A DNA stretch of 5,667 bases from Candidatus Benthicola azotiphorus (GCA_947581745.1 CANPVW010000024.1:1-5667); one strand, 5' to 3'; counted from the stretch's first letter, positions 1 to 5,373 are shown. Notes: generated by a model not told the origin, from the sequence alone. Numbers and translations: made by a program.

Positions 1-2
1 GC

Positions 3-659
3 CTGGCCTCGCTGCCCGGGGAATGGCTCGAGTACGACCAGAAGACCGGAGCGATCGAGATCGGTCACATTCAGCCGTCCACCGGGCCCATTCTCCCTAC
101 GGTGACGGTCGAGCTGGTCCGCATCCTGTCCGAGATTCCCTACGAGTTGCAGTCCCGCATCGAGGGAGGGGACTTCTTCGTGCACACGGAAGAGCCGGCC
201 ACGCAGCTGGTGCGCATCCGGGTCGAGCCCGGCGGGTCCATGAACGTTCAATGGGCGCACCCGGACTATGCCGGGGCCGCGCGCGAACCCTGGTCCGAGA
301 ACGTACGGATCGCGACCCCTGAGTGGGAGCACCGCCTGAACGGGGAAGTCGCGTTCGAGGCGGATGACGCGGAGCGTTCGGCTGACGCGCTGCAGACGCT
401 GGCCGATACGTTCGAGGGCCTGTATGCGGAGGGCGACTTCCGGGCGACGGCCGAAGGTGACACCGTCACGGTGACGCTGAACGACGTGAATCTCGACGGT
501 CTCCTGCTGGCCGCACGCCTGGTCGACCTCGCCCGTCCCGGAACCCTGGAAGGGTCGTACGAGATCGGGTCCTTCGCGGATTTCGTGCCGGAGAACCTGG
601 TCCGACTCCATTTCGAGGGTGGCGACGCCTGCGTGCAGCATCCGCTTCTCTGGTCGTAG
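3..659 (+). CDS. 3' part of an unrecognised acidic protein (5' end outside window)
   Basis: The frame is open from the left edge (codons from base 3) to a TAG stop at 657-659, giving 218 visible residues. The true start probably lies upstream of the window. A GTG at 102 could be an internal start, but no good ribosome binding site precedes it and the 33 codons before it read as ordinary protein (LASLPGEWLEYDQKTGAIEI). The protein is acidic, with many Glu and Asp, alternating strand-like stretches and short amphipathic helices (for example SADALQTLADTFEGLYAEG). I see no signal peptide, membrane segment or catalytic motif in the visible part. Two regions share a loose pattern (SENVRIATPEWE and ENLVRLHFEGGD), which may mean repeated beta-rich units, but this is weak. 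I do not recognise the family. It ends 68 nt before the acyl-CoA dehydrogenase on the same strand, with a strong hairpin between them, so co-transcription is uncertain. Confidence 0.75.
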   Translation: MASLPGEWLEYDQKTGAIEIGHIQPSTGPILPTVTVELVRILSEIPYELQSRIEGGDFFVHTEEPATQLVRIRVEPGGSMNVQWAHPDYAGAAREPWSENVRIATPEWEHRLNGEVAFEADDAERSADALQTLADTFEGLYAEGDFRATAEGDTVTVTLNDVNLDGLLLAARLVDLARPGTLEGSYEIGSFADFVPENLVRLHFEGGDACVQHPLLWS

Positions 660-684
660 GGCCGGAATCCCGATAACCGCTGTT

Positions 685-708
685 TCCGTGGGCCCGGCGG
701 CCCGCGGA
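685..708 (+). terminator. 10-bp hairpin between the truncated gene and the acyl-CoA dehydrogenase gene
   Basis: Bases 685-694 (TCCGTGGGCC) pair with 699-708 (GGCCCGCGGA) around a CGGC loop: nine Watson-Crick pairs and one G-T wobble. There is no T-run after it; the following bases are CCCACACAGGAGA, which include the Shine-Dalgarno sequence of the next gene. It may be a factor-assisted terminator, an attenuator or a processing site in the leader of the downstream gene. The pairing is seen directly; the role is inferred. Confidence 0.45.
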
Positions 709-727
709 CCCACACAGGAGACCCCCC

Positions 728-1903
728 GTGCTGGACTATCAACTCACGGATGAGCAGCAGATGATCCGGGATCTCGCCCGGACGATCGCCGACAGGGAGA
801 TCCGGCCGGTGGCGGCCGAGTACGATCGGACGGGCGAGTTTCCGTGGCCGATCGTGAAGAAGATCGCCGAGGCTGGTCTGTTCGGCGTGTTCATCGACGA
901 GGAGTACGGCGGTCTGGCCGGCGATTCCCGGACCATGAACATGGTGCTGGTGACGGAGGAGCTGTCCAAGGCGTGCGGCGGCATCTCGCTGTCGTTCGCC
1001 AGCACGGCCCTCGGAGCGCTGCCGATCATCGTGTCGGCGAGTGACGAGGTGAAGCAGCGGTTCCTGCCGTCGATCGCCGCCGGCGAGCGGCTCGCCGCCT
1101 TCGCGCTGACCGAGCCGCAGGCCGGTTCGGACGCCGCCGGGATCCGGACGACGGCCGTACGGGACGGCGATCACTACGTGCTCAACGGCCTCAAACAGTG
1201 GATCACGAACGGCGGGGACGCGGAAATCTACACGGTCGTGGTGATGACGAACCCGGAGAAGGGAGCGCGCGGCGCCAGCGCGATCGTGGTGGAGAAGGGC
1301 ACGCCCGGGTTCGGCTTCGGCAAGAAGGAAGACAAGATGGGCATCCGCGCTTCCTCGACACGTGAGCTGGTGTTCGAGGACTGCCGCGTACCCGTCGAGA
1401 ACCTGATCGGCCGGGAGGGAACCGGATTCATCACGGCCATGAAGACGTTCGACGCCTCACGGCCGGGCGTGGGGGCCCAGGCGCTGGGGATCGCGCAGGG
1501 CGCCCTCGATCTCGCGGTGGACTGGTCGATCTCCCGAAGGCAGTTCGGGTCGCCCGTGTCCTCCTTCCAGGGACTTCGCTTCCTGCTCGCCGACATGGCG
1601 ACCAAGGTCGAAGCGGCCCGCGCGCTGATCTACGCCACGGCCCGGCACATCGATCACAATCCGAAGGCGCGCTCGACGATCTACTCGGCGATGTCGAAGT
1701 GCTTCGCATCGGACGTGGCCATGTCGGTGACCACCGACGCCGTGCAGGTCTACGGGGGCTCGGGGTACATGCGCGACTATCCGATCGAGAAGTACATGCG
1801 CGATGCCAAGATCACGCAGATCTACGAGGGAACGAATCAGATCCAGCGCGAGGAGATCAGCAAGATCCTGATTGGCGAGCATATCCAGGCCCAGGAGGCA
1901 TAG
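728..1903 (+). CDS. Acyl-CoA dehydrogenase, short-chain/butyryl-CoA type
   Basis: This 391-residue protein is a full-length FAD-dependent acyl-CoA dehydrogenase. The family oxidises an acyl-CoA thioester to the trans-2-enoyl-CoA in the cytoplasm and passes electrons to electron-transfer flavoprotein, in fatty-acid or branched-chain amino-acid breakdown. The N-terminal helical domain covers roughly residues 1-118, the middle beta domain 120-220 and the C-terminal helical domain 230-385. The first family signature is at 124-136 (AFALTEPQAGSDA). The FAD-contact segment RRQFGSPVSSFQ is at 270-281. The second signature starts at QVYGGSGYMRDYP (340-352) and runs into QIYEGTNQIQ (364-373). The catalytic base is Glu367 of YEGT, the position used by short- and medium-chain enzymes. 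The alternative site used by isovaleryl-CoA and long-chain enzymes, near residue 254 (GVGAQALGIAQG), carries no acid. The GTG start is supported by AGGAGA at 716-721. Exact chain-length specificity cannot be read from the sequence. No ETF, thiolase or hydratase gene is adjacent, so it appears as a stand-alone gene. Confidence 0.96.
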   Translation: MLDYQLTDEQQMIRDLARTIADREIRPVAAEYDRTGEFPWPIVKKIAEAGLFGVFIDEEYGGLAGDSRTMNMVLVTEELSKACGGISLSFASTALGALPIIVSASDEVKQRFLPSIAAGERLAAFALTEPQAGSDAAGIRTTAVRDGDHYVLNGLKQWITNGGDAEIYTVVVMTNPEKGARGASAIVVEKGTPGFGFGKKEDKMGIRASSTRELVFEDCRVPVENLIGREGTGFITAMKTFDASRPGVGAQALGIAQGALDLAVDWSISRRQFGSPVSSFQGLRFLLADMATKVEAARALIYATARHIDHNPKARSTIYSAMSKCFASDVAMSVTTDAVQVYGGSGYMRDYPIEKYMRDAKITQIYEGTNQIQREEISKILIGEHIQAQEA

Positions 1904-1915
1904 AGGGCTCATCAC

Positions 1916-1974
1916 GCCGGCCGAGGCGAGCCTCGAGGACTCGACCTGACGGCCGGCATCCCGCTTCGGGCGGG
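1916..1974 (+). terminator. Hairpin cluster after the acyl-CoA dehydrogenase gene
   Basis: Three nested or adjacent inverted repeats lie 12-71 nt past the stop codon. GCCGGCC (1916-1922) can pair with GGCCGGC (1951-1957). CGAGGC (1922-1927) can pair with GCCTCG (1930-1935) over a 2-nt gap. CCCGC (1960-1964) pairs with GCGGG (1970-1974) around TTCGG. The last is followed by CGGTTC rather than a T-run. Together they probably end the acyl-CoA dehydrogenase transcript, though without a classic U-tract. Confidence 0.4.
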
Positions 1975-2009
1975 CGGTTCAACTCCCTCGGAGGAGCACC
2001 CGACTCCGC

Positions 2010-2039
2010 TTGACATGCGTGGTAGTATGTTCCTGTACA
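2010..2039 (+). promoter_or_regulatory. Candidate sigma70-type promoter for the TadG unit
   Basis: A perfect -35 hexamer TTGACA lies at 2010-2015 in the most AT-rich part of the window. The best -10 at normal spacing is weak: TGTACA at 2034-2039 (18-bp spacer, 3 of 6 consensus bases). A better-looking TAGTAT at 2023-2028 is too close to pair with this -35, but could be a separate -10 with a poor -35 near 2000. If used, it gives a leader of about 230 nt before the first gene of the unit. A second AT-rich site, GATAAA at 2155-2160, could be another -10 but lacks a recognisable -35. Confidence 0.35.
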
Positions 2040-2066
2040 TCCCTTCGCACGGCCCCGCAGGTTGTA

Positions 2067-2109
2067 GGACGGACGCAACAGCAAGTTGAGTGGACGCAAC
2101 GGACGAGAC
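2067..2109 (+). repeat. Reiterated GGACG elements with two exact GGACGCAAC copies
   Basis: GGACGCAAC occurs at 2071-2079 and again at 2092-2100, start-to-start distance 21 bp, about two helical turns. Partial copies flank them: GGACG at 2067-2071, and GGACGAGAC at 2101-2109 directly abutting the second full copy. This sits just downstream of the candidate promoter in the leader of the two-gene unit. Same-face spacing suggests a protein binding site, but no regulator is tied to it by sequence. Confidence 0.4.
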
Positions 2110-2147
2110 TCTCTCCCTGCGCAGCATTCACGGCACGTAACTTCGTT

Positions 2148-2165
2148 CTGTACAGATAAATACAG
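2148..2165 (+). promoter_or_regulatory. Palindrome CTGTACAG with overlapping TACAG direct repeat
   Basis: CTGTACAG at 2148-2155 is a perfect 8-bp palindrome. Its TACAG half (2151-2155) recurs at 2161-2165, ten bases on, with GATAAA between. The 7-mer CTGTACA also occurs at 2033-2039, where it overlaps the candidate -10. The pattern is operator-like; function is inferred only. Confidence 0.3.
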
Positions 2166-2260
2166 GATTTCAACCTCGTCCCGGCTTCGCGGCACGACTC
2201 TCGCTCACCCCAACCGTATCGAGGCCGACAAGTCTCCTGGGGGGGACGAAACAACCCGAA

Positions 2261-2272
2261 GGGATCGATCCC
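2261..2272 (+). promoter_or_regulatory. Palindrome overlapping the ribosome binding site of the membrane coiled-coil gene
   Basis: GGGATCGATCCC (2261-2272) is a perfect 12-bp palindrome that ends on the base before the ATG at 2273. Its left arm includes the end of the Shine-Dalgarno sequence GAAGGGA (2258-2264). In RNA it could form a 4-bp GGGA/UCCC hairpin with a UCGA loop and hide the ribosome binding site; in DNA it could be an operator half. The symmetry is certain, the role is not. Confidence 0.35.
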
Positions 2273-2770
2273 ATGAAATCTCCGGTCAGCCTGGAGTACG
2301 TACTCTGCATCGCGCTGCTCGCTGCGAGCGCCGCGGTCCTGTCGTACCTGGCCCCGCAGCCGGTCTTCAACCTGGCCGCGCTGCTTCTGGGGGTGTACGC
2401 GCTCCATCTCGTCAGCTTGCGCGTGCTGGTTCGCCAGTACGCGGGAGTGGCGCCGAGCCTGCGGTCCCGCAGCCGGCGCGCGAGGGAGAAGGAAGCGGAT
2501 GCCGAAGTCAGGCGGGTCCGGGAAGAGCTGGATATGGAGAGGCGCGAGCTCGAGAACCGCAAGGCGGAGCTGCAGGAGAGGATCGTCGCTGCGGAGCAGC
2601 AGTGGGCGCTCCTCAGGCAGATGATCCGGGACCGAGTCGAGGGTGGAGCACCGCTGCCGGATTCGGTCGTGGCGGGCTCCCAGGCCGGCCTGGCTTCAGG
2701 GGTGACCCCGTCGACCCCGGGACGCAGCAACGGGTCGGACGAGCCGCCCCGCATTCATGGCCGTTGGTGA
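2273..2770 (+). CDS. Small membrane protein with two predicted helices and a coiled coil, unknown function
   Basis: This 165-residue protein is not a family I recognise. The N-terminus has two closely spaced hydrophobic stretches, about residues 7-27 (YVLCIALLAASAAVLSYLA) and 31-52 (FNLAALLLGVYALHLVSLRVL), split by a short PQP turn. Next is a basic stretch (RSRSRRARE, about 64-72), which under the positive-inside rule puts the rest in the cytoplasm. Residues 68-122 form a highly charged helix with heptad-like spacing (EVRRVREELDMERRELENRK), a likely coiled coil. The last 40 residues are Gly/Ser/Pro-rich and probably unstructured. The ATG is supported by GAAGGGA about nine bases upstream. The gene precedes the TadG-like gene by 68 nt on the same strand, so the two are probably co-transcribed. 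It could be a membrane anchor or partner for that protein, but this rests on position alone. An overlapping longer frame (2086-2814) has a low-complexity, non-protein-like translation and is not a gene. Confidence 0.82.
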   Translation: MKSPVSLEYVLCIALLAASAAVLSYLAPQPVFNLAALLLGVYALHLVSLRVLVRQYAGVAPSLRSRSRRAREKEADAEVRRVREELDMERRELENRKAELQERIVAAEQQWALLRQMIRDRVEGGAPLPDSVVAGSQAGLASGVTPSTPGRSNGSDEPPRIHGRW

Positions 2771-2790
2771 GGCGGCGACCTATCGCCGTC
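2771..2790 (+). repeat. 8-bp hairpin directly after the coiled-coil gene stop
   Basis: GGCGGCGA (2771-2778) pairs with TCGCCGTC (2783-2790) around CCTA, with one G-T wobble, starting on the first base after the TGA stop. There is no T-run. It lies between two probably co-transcribed genes, so it may stabilise the upstream message end or tune expression of the second gene rather than terminate. Confidence 0.4.
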
Positions 2791-2838
2791 GACCTGTCGC
2801 ACGCAGCTCATTGACGCATCGAGAAGGAGACGAACCCT

Positions 2839-4122
2839 GTGAACACCACTCGGTCCAGGACCGTGATCCGTAGACTGCTCGCCGACCAGCGGGGAGCCGC
2901 GATCGTGCTGGTCGCGATCAGCATGCTGGCGGTCGTGTCGGCGGCGGCCATCGCGATCGACATCGGTCAGCTCCTGACCGCCAGGACGGAATCGCAGCGC
3001 GCCGCCGAAGCCGGAGCGCTGGCCGGAGCATCCGCGCTGCTCGTGGATCCGGACGATTCGGTCGGGGCCGTGGCCCTGGCCAGGGACTACGCGGGGCGGA
3101 ATACCATCCGCGGACGGCCGGCCGTGGTGCTGGACGAAGACGTCGAGGTGATGCTCGACGAGTCCAAGGTCAGAGTGTACGTCCAGAACATCAAAACGAG
3201 GGGCAACCCGATCAGCACGTTCTTCGCGCGGGTGTTCGGCGTCCGCGGAGTCGACGTGCGGACCAAGGCCGCCGCCTGGGCGGCGCCGGCGAACGGGGTG
3301 GAGGGTGGAGGCGAGATCGAGGATTGCCTGCTCCCGATCGGGTTCCTCGACTTCCGGGACACGAACGGAGACGGCTACTACACGGACGGAGAGCCGCCGC
3401 TCGGGTTCAACCGGGAGGACAGCCACGGCCTTCTCATGAAGCTGAGCTTCAGCGGTGCGACGGGGACGGGTCCACCCTACTGCCGGACCGAGCCCGCGGA
3501 GGTATTCAACGCCAACCCGAATGTGGACTACTGCAACGGCTTCGAGGACAGCTGGTCCTGCTGGTGGAGGGACAGCCAGCCGAGCGAGGGTGGCAGTGGA
3601 GGCTCGACCTGGCTGGGCGACGCGATCATGGGGAGATACTGCCCGAGCATCTCTCTGCCCGAGCAGGTCTGGCAGGCGTCGGCGGGCGGCGAGAAGCAGA
3701 CCCTGATCAGCTCCGATGACGGTCCGGGATCCTTCCGGGACGTGATCGAGAGCGACCCGGGTGTGCAATGGTGTTCGCCCGGCGCCAGCGGTACGCAGTA
3801 CGGCTGCGTGCAGCGGAACGGCTGCGCCATCGACAAGGCCTGCGAAACGGAAAGCCCGCGCATCCGGAAGGCCCCGATCATCGATACGGCGAACATCAGC
3901 GGGAACGGAGCCAACAACACGTTCACGATCGACGGGCTCACGGGCGTGTTCATCGAACGGGTCGCGTGCGCCTACTCGGCGGGCGACTTCGGAGGACCGC
4001 AGGGGAACTGGAACGTCTACGTGCGGCTGATGTCCGCGGGGACGGCCGGCTCCGGCGGCGATGAGGGCGAGGAGCCGCCGGACGAGGATTCCCTGATCAG
4101 GTATCTGCAGCTGGTGGAATGA
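2839..4122 (+). CDS. TadG-like (Tad/Flp pilus family) secreted or surface protein with EF-hand-like loop
   Basis: The first 65 residues match the Tad N-terminal pattern of TadG-like proteins: a basic start, DQRGAAIVLVAISML (16-30), a hydrophobic helix to about 43 with AIDIGQLLTART, then QRAAEAGALAGASAL (53-67). In this family the helix anchors the protein in the inner membrane with the rest outside the cytoplasm; members accompany Tad/Flp pilus machinery or act as envelope proteins. Residues 70-150 continue the family-like region (FFARVFGVRGVDVRTKAAAWA). Residues 160-427 are not recognised. They hold all ten cysteines (163, 215, 232, 241, 268, 312, 323, 329, 335, 377), consistent with disulfides outside the cytoplasm, and DTNGDGYYTDGE (174-185), a 12-residue loop with every EF-hand calcium position suitable. 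The tail is Gly/Glu/Asp-rich. The GTG start is backed by AAGGAGA at 2824-2830. No tadA, tadB, tadC, cpaB or pilin gene is visible, so a working pilus role cannot be claimed. I am confident of the N-terminal family, not of the C-terminal function. Confidence 0.85.
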   Translation: MNTTRSRTVIRRLLADQRGAAIVLVAISMLAVVSAAAIAIDIGQLLTARTESQRAAEAGALAGASALLVDPDDSVGAVALARDYAGRNTIRGRPAVVLDEDVEVMLDESKVRVYVQNIKTRGNPISTFFARVFGVRGVDVRTKAAAWAAPANGVEGGGEIEDCLLPIGFLDFRDTNGDGYYTDGEPPLGFNREDSHGLLMKLSFSGATGTGPPYCRTEPAEVFNANPNVDYCNGFEDSWSCWWRDSQPSEGGSGGSTWLGDAIMGRYCPSISLPEQVWQASAGGEKQTLISSDDGPGSFRDVIESDPGVQWCSPGASGTQYGCVQRNGCAIDKACETESPRIRKAPIIDTANISGNGANNTFTIDGLTGVFIERVACAYSAGDFGGPQGNWNVYVRLMSAGTAGSGGDEGEEPPDEDSLIRYLQLVE

Positions 4123-4158
4123 TCACCCCGGACTGGCAGCTGGTCTGACTCGACGCGA

Positions 4159-4184
4159 GAGCGCCCCGGTGAGCCGGGGCGCTC
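4159..4184. terminator. Strong hairpin between convergent genes, likely bidirectional terminator
   Basis: GAGCGCCCCGG (4159-4169) pairs perfectly with CCGGGGCGCTC (4174-4184) around TGAG: an 11-bp GC-rich stem 37 nt past the TadG-like stop and 59 nt past the stop of the minus-strand regulator. Neither side has a long T-run, but position between two converging genes and stem strength support termination from both directions. Confidence 0.7.
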
Positions 4185-4242
4185 CTCGCATCGGGTTCGA
4201 GCTCGACGCCGTGCTCGACCTGCACCTGTCGCGGCCGCTCTC

Positions 4243-4968
4243 CTAGCGTATCCCGGTCACCGCCGGCACCAGGTGCTGACGCACGGCGAGCATGGCGAGC
4301 TCCTGCCGATTCCGCACCCCGACCTTCCGCATGACCCGCCCGAGGTGGTTCTTCACCGTCTGCTCCCGGATGCCCAGGTGGTCGGCGATCTCCTTGTTCT
4401 CCAGTCCGCGGGCCACGAGGGTGATGATCTCCAGCTCGCGGGCGGAGATCCGGTTCGGACCGTCCTGGCTGAACGTCGGGGCCTCGCTTCGGTGTGCCTG
4501 CATCAGCGCGTCCAGCCACGGGCCGGCAGCGATCTCGCCTGACGCCACCGTGCGGATGGCGCCCAGGAGCCGATTCTCGTCCGATGTCTTCGGGACACAT
4601 CCCCGGGCCGATGATCGAAGCGCGAGGAGGCAGCACTCGTTCAGCTGATCCAGGGCCGCCCCCGACAGCTTCACGGCGTCCGGTCTGGCCAGCATGGAAC
4701 GGATCACGCACTCCTCGTCGGAATGATTCACGAGCACGAGGACGTCGACTCCCGGAACCGTCTCGTGGATCCTGTCGATCAGGGACAGGTCCCGTCGATG
4801 ATAATCGGTATCCAGGATCACGAGGTCGGGTCGGAGGCGGCCGCATGCCGGCAACACGTCCTCGAGCCTGTCCACCGTCCCCTCGACGTGCAGGTCGTCC
4901 TGTCCGTCGATCAGGGACACCACGCCGGCCCGGATGAGAGGCAGCTCCACCGCCACGAGGATCCGCAT
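4243..4968 (-). CDS. NarL/LuxR-type transcription regulator with degenerate, enlarged receiver domain
   Basis: A 241-residue DNA-binding regulator. The start at 4968 gives MRILVAVELPLIRAGV, the normal beginning of a receiver domain, with GAGGG a few bases upstream; a longer frame to 5085 adds a low-complexity extension that looks non-coding. Residues 174-233 are a clear LuxR/GerE helix-turn-helix (ISARELEIITLVARGLENKE, then TVKNHLGRVMRKVGV). The receiver (about 2-145) keeps the phospho-acceptor candidate Asp53 (PDLVILDTD) and Lys127 (GCVPKTSDE). The usual Asp-Asp pair near the start is Val6-Glu7, and the switch Thr/Ser is Val80 (LVLVNHSDEE). From Val80 to Lys127 there are 47 steps against about 22 in a standard NarL-type receiver, so roughly 25 residues are extra, at 95-119. 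Phosphorylation may be weak or absent; the protein may respond to another signal. No sensor kinase is adjacent. It converges on the TadG-like gene. Family assignment is secure; target and signal are unknown. Confidence 0.9.
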   Translation of the reverse strand: MRILVAVELPLIRAGVVSLIDGQDDLHVEGTVDRLEDVLPACGRLRPDLVILDTDYHRRDLSLIDRIHETVPGVDVLVLVNHSDEECVIRSMLARPDAVKLSGAALDQLNECCLLALRSSARGCVPKTSDENRLLGAIRTVASGEIAAGPWLDALMQAHRSEAPTFSQDGPNRISARELEIITLVARGLENKEIADHLGIREQTVKNHLGRVMRKVGVRNRQELAMLAVRQHLVPAVTGIR

Positions 4969-5104
4969 CACGCCCTCGCGCGCGGCGCCTGACTGGATCT
5001 GCACAGTGCCCTTCCTCGGCCTCGGGTATCCTGCTCCCGCGCAGGGGCATCCTCGGCTCTCCCGCGCACTCGAACGCCGCTGCAATAGGCACGCCAGACA
5101 GCGG

Positions 5105-5134
5105 GGTACGAAAGTACCATCGCATCCGGTACGA
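5105..5134. promoter_or_regulatory. Repeat and inverted repeat upstream of the regulator gene
   Basis: GGTAC (5105-5109) and GTACC (5114-5118) form an inverted repeat around GAAA, and GGTACGA occurs at 5105-5111 and again at 5128-5134, 23 bp apart. Together they give three GGTAC-type half sites about 140-165 bp upstream of the regulator start. A possible minus-strand -10 (TATCGT, complement of 5131-5136) overlaps the right-hand copy, with a weak -35 (CTGACC, complement of 5156-5161) at a long 19-bp spacing. This could be the regulator's operator-promoter, perhaps for autoregulation. Confidence 0.35.
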
Positions 5135-5155
5135 TAGGGCCGTTGTTTGAGAGTC

Positions 5156-5176
5156 GGTCAGGTGCAGATTCTGACC
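5156..5176. repeat. Inverted repeat GGTCAG-N9-CTGACC
   Basis: GGTCAG at 5156-5161 and CTGACC at 5171-5176 are exact inverted copies around a 9-bp spacer, a 21-bp span typical of dimer binding sites. The left arm overlaps the weak -35 candidate for the regulator. It could equally be a small hairpin in a plus-strand transcript. Confidence 0.35.
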
Positions 5177-5182
5177 ACGACC

Positions 5183-5373
5183 GGCCACATTCTCCGCGAG
5201 GGGCGGCCGGCTGGCGGGCCGACACATGCGGCCCGAGAATCCCGTAACCTGGAGCCAATGATCGGGAACGATACCCCTCGCGCATAGACCTGCCTCCCGG
5301 TGCGACACTGCGCCGGGGAAGCTTCCTACCGCAGCCTCGGAGGAGGGCCCGTTTCGGCGGGCCCTCCGTAATT
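5183..5373 (+). ncRNA. Candidate structured plus-strand RNA ending in a terminator-like hairpin
   Basis: No convincing gene covers this stretch, yet it contains a series of compatible stems. ATTCTC (5189-5194) pairs with GAGAAT (5235-5240), enclosing GGGCC (5216-5220) with GGCCC (5230-5234). CTGC (5290-5293) pairs with GCAG (5331-5334), enclosing a 9-bp stem of CCCGGTGCG (5296-5304) with TGCGCCGGG (5309-5317) around ACAC. The last element is the terminator-like stem at 5342-5367. Two tiny frames lie inside, at 5226-5261 (11 codons) and 5258-5287 (9 codons, overlapping as ATGA), but neither has a good ribosome binding site. The pattern would suit a small RNA or a leader element, but I match it to no known class and found no clear promoter. 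Chance pairing in GC-rich DNA is a real alternative. Confidence 0.25.
5342..5367 (+). terminator. Rho-independent-like terminator facing right
   Basis: GGAGGGCCCG (5342-5351) pairs perfectly with CGGGCCCTCC (5358-5367) around TTTCGG, followed by GTAATTT. This is the most terminator-like element on the plus strand, yet no plus-strand gene ends before it after the TadG-like gene more than 1.2 kb to the left. It therefore implies an unannotated plus-strand transcript, or it acts on a minus-strand transcript coming from the right. Confidence 0.6.

Noticed and set aside
266..1174. A 302-codon minus-strand frame opposite the first two genes
   Set aside because: It lies antisense to the acyl-CoA dehydrogenase and the truncated gene, and its translation is Arg-rich and featureless, typical of antisense frames in high-GC DNA.
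2067..2165. Repeats here as a CRISPR array or replication iterons
   Set aside because: Only two exact 9-bp copies with unequal spacing of the partial copies; no cas, rep or dnaA-box context.
2086..2814. A 242-codon plus-strand frame overlapping the coiled-coil gene
   Set aside because: Most of it is an alternative frame of the real gene; composition is Arg/Gly/Ala-rich without predicted structure, while the 2273-2770 frame has membrane helices, a coiled coil and a ribosome binding site.
2839..4122. A complete Tad/Flp pilus locus
   Set aside because: Only a TadG-like gene is visible; no ATPase, secretin, membrane platform, prepilin peptidase or pilin gene lies in the window.
4969..5085. A 39-residue N-terminal extension of the regulator
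   Set aside because: The extension is low-complexity (MQRRSSARESRGCPCAGAG) and the receiver fold begins exactly at the inner Met, which has a nearby GAGGG.
5226..5287. Two overlapping leader-peptide-like frames (11 and 9 codons) in the hairpin region
   Set aside because: There is no good ribosome binding site, no codon run suggesting attenuation (a single Trp), and no biosynthetic gene downstream.
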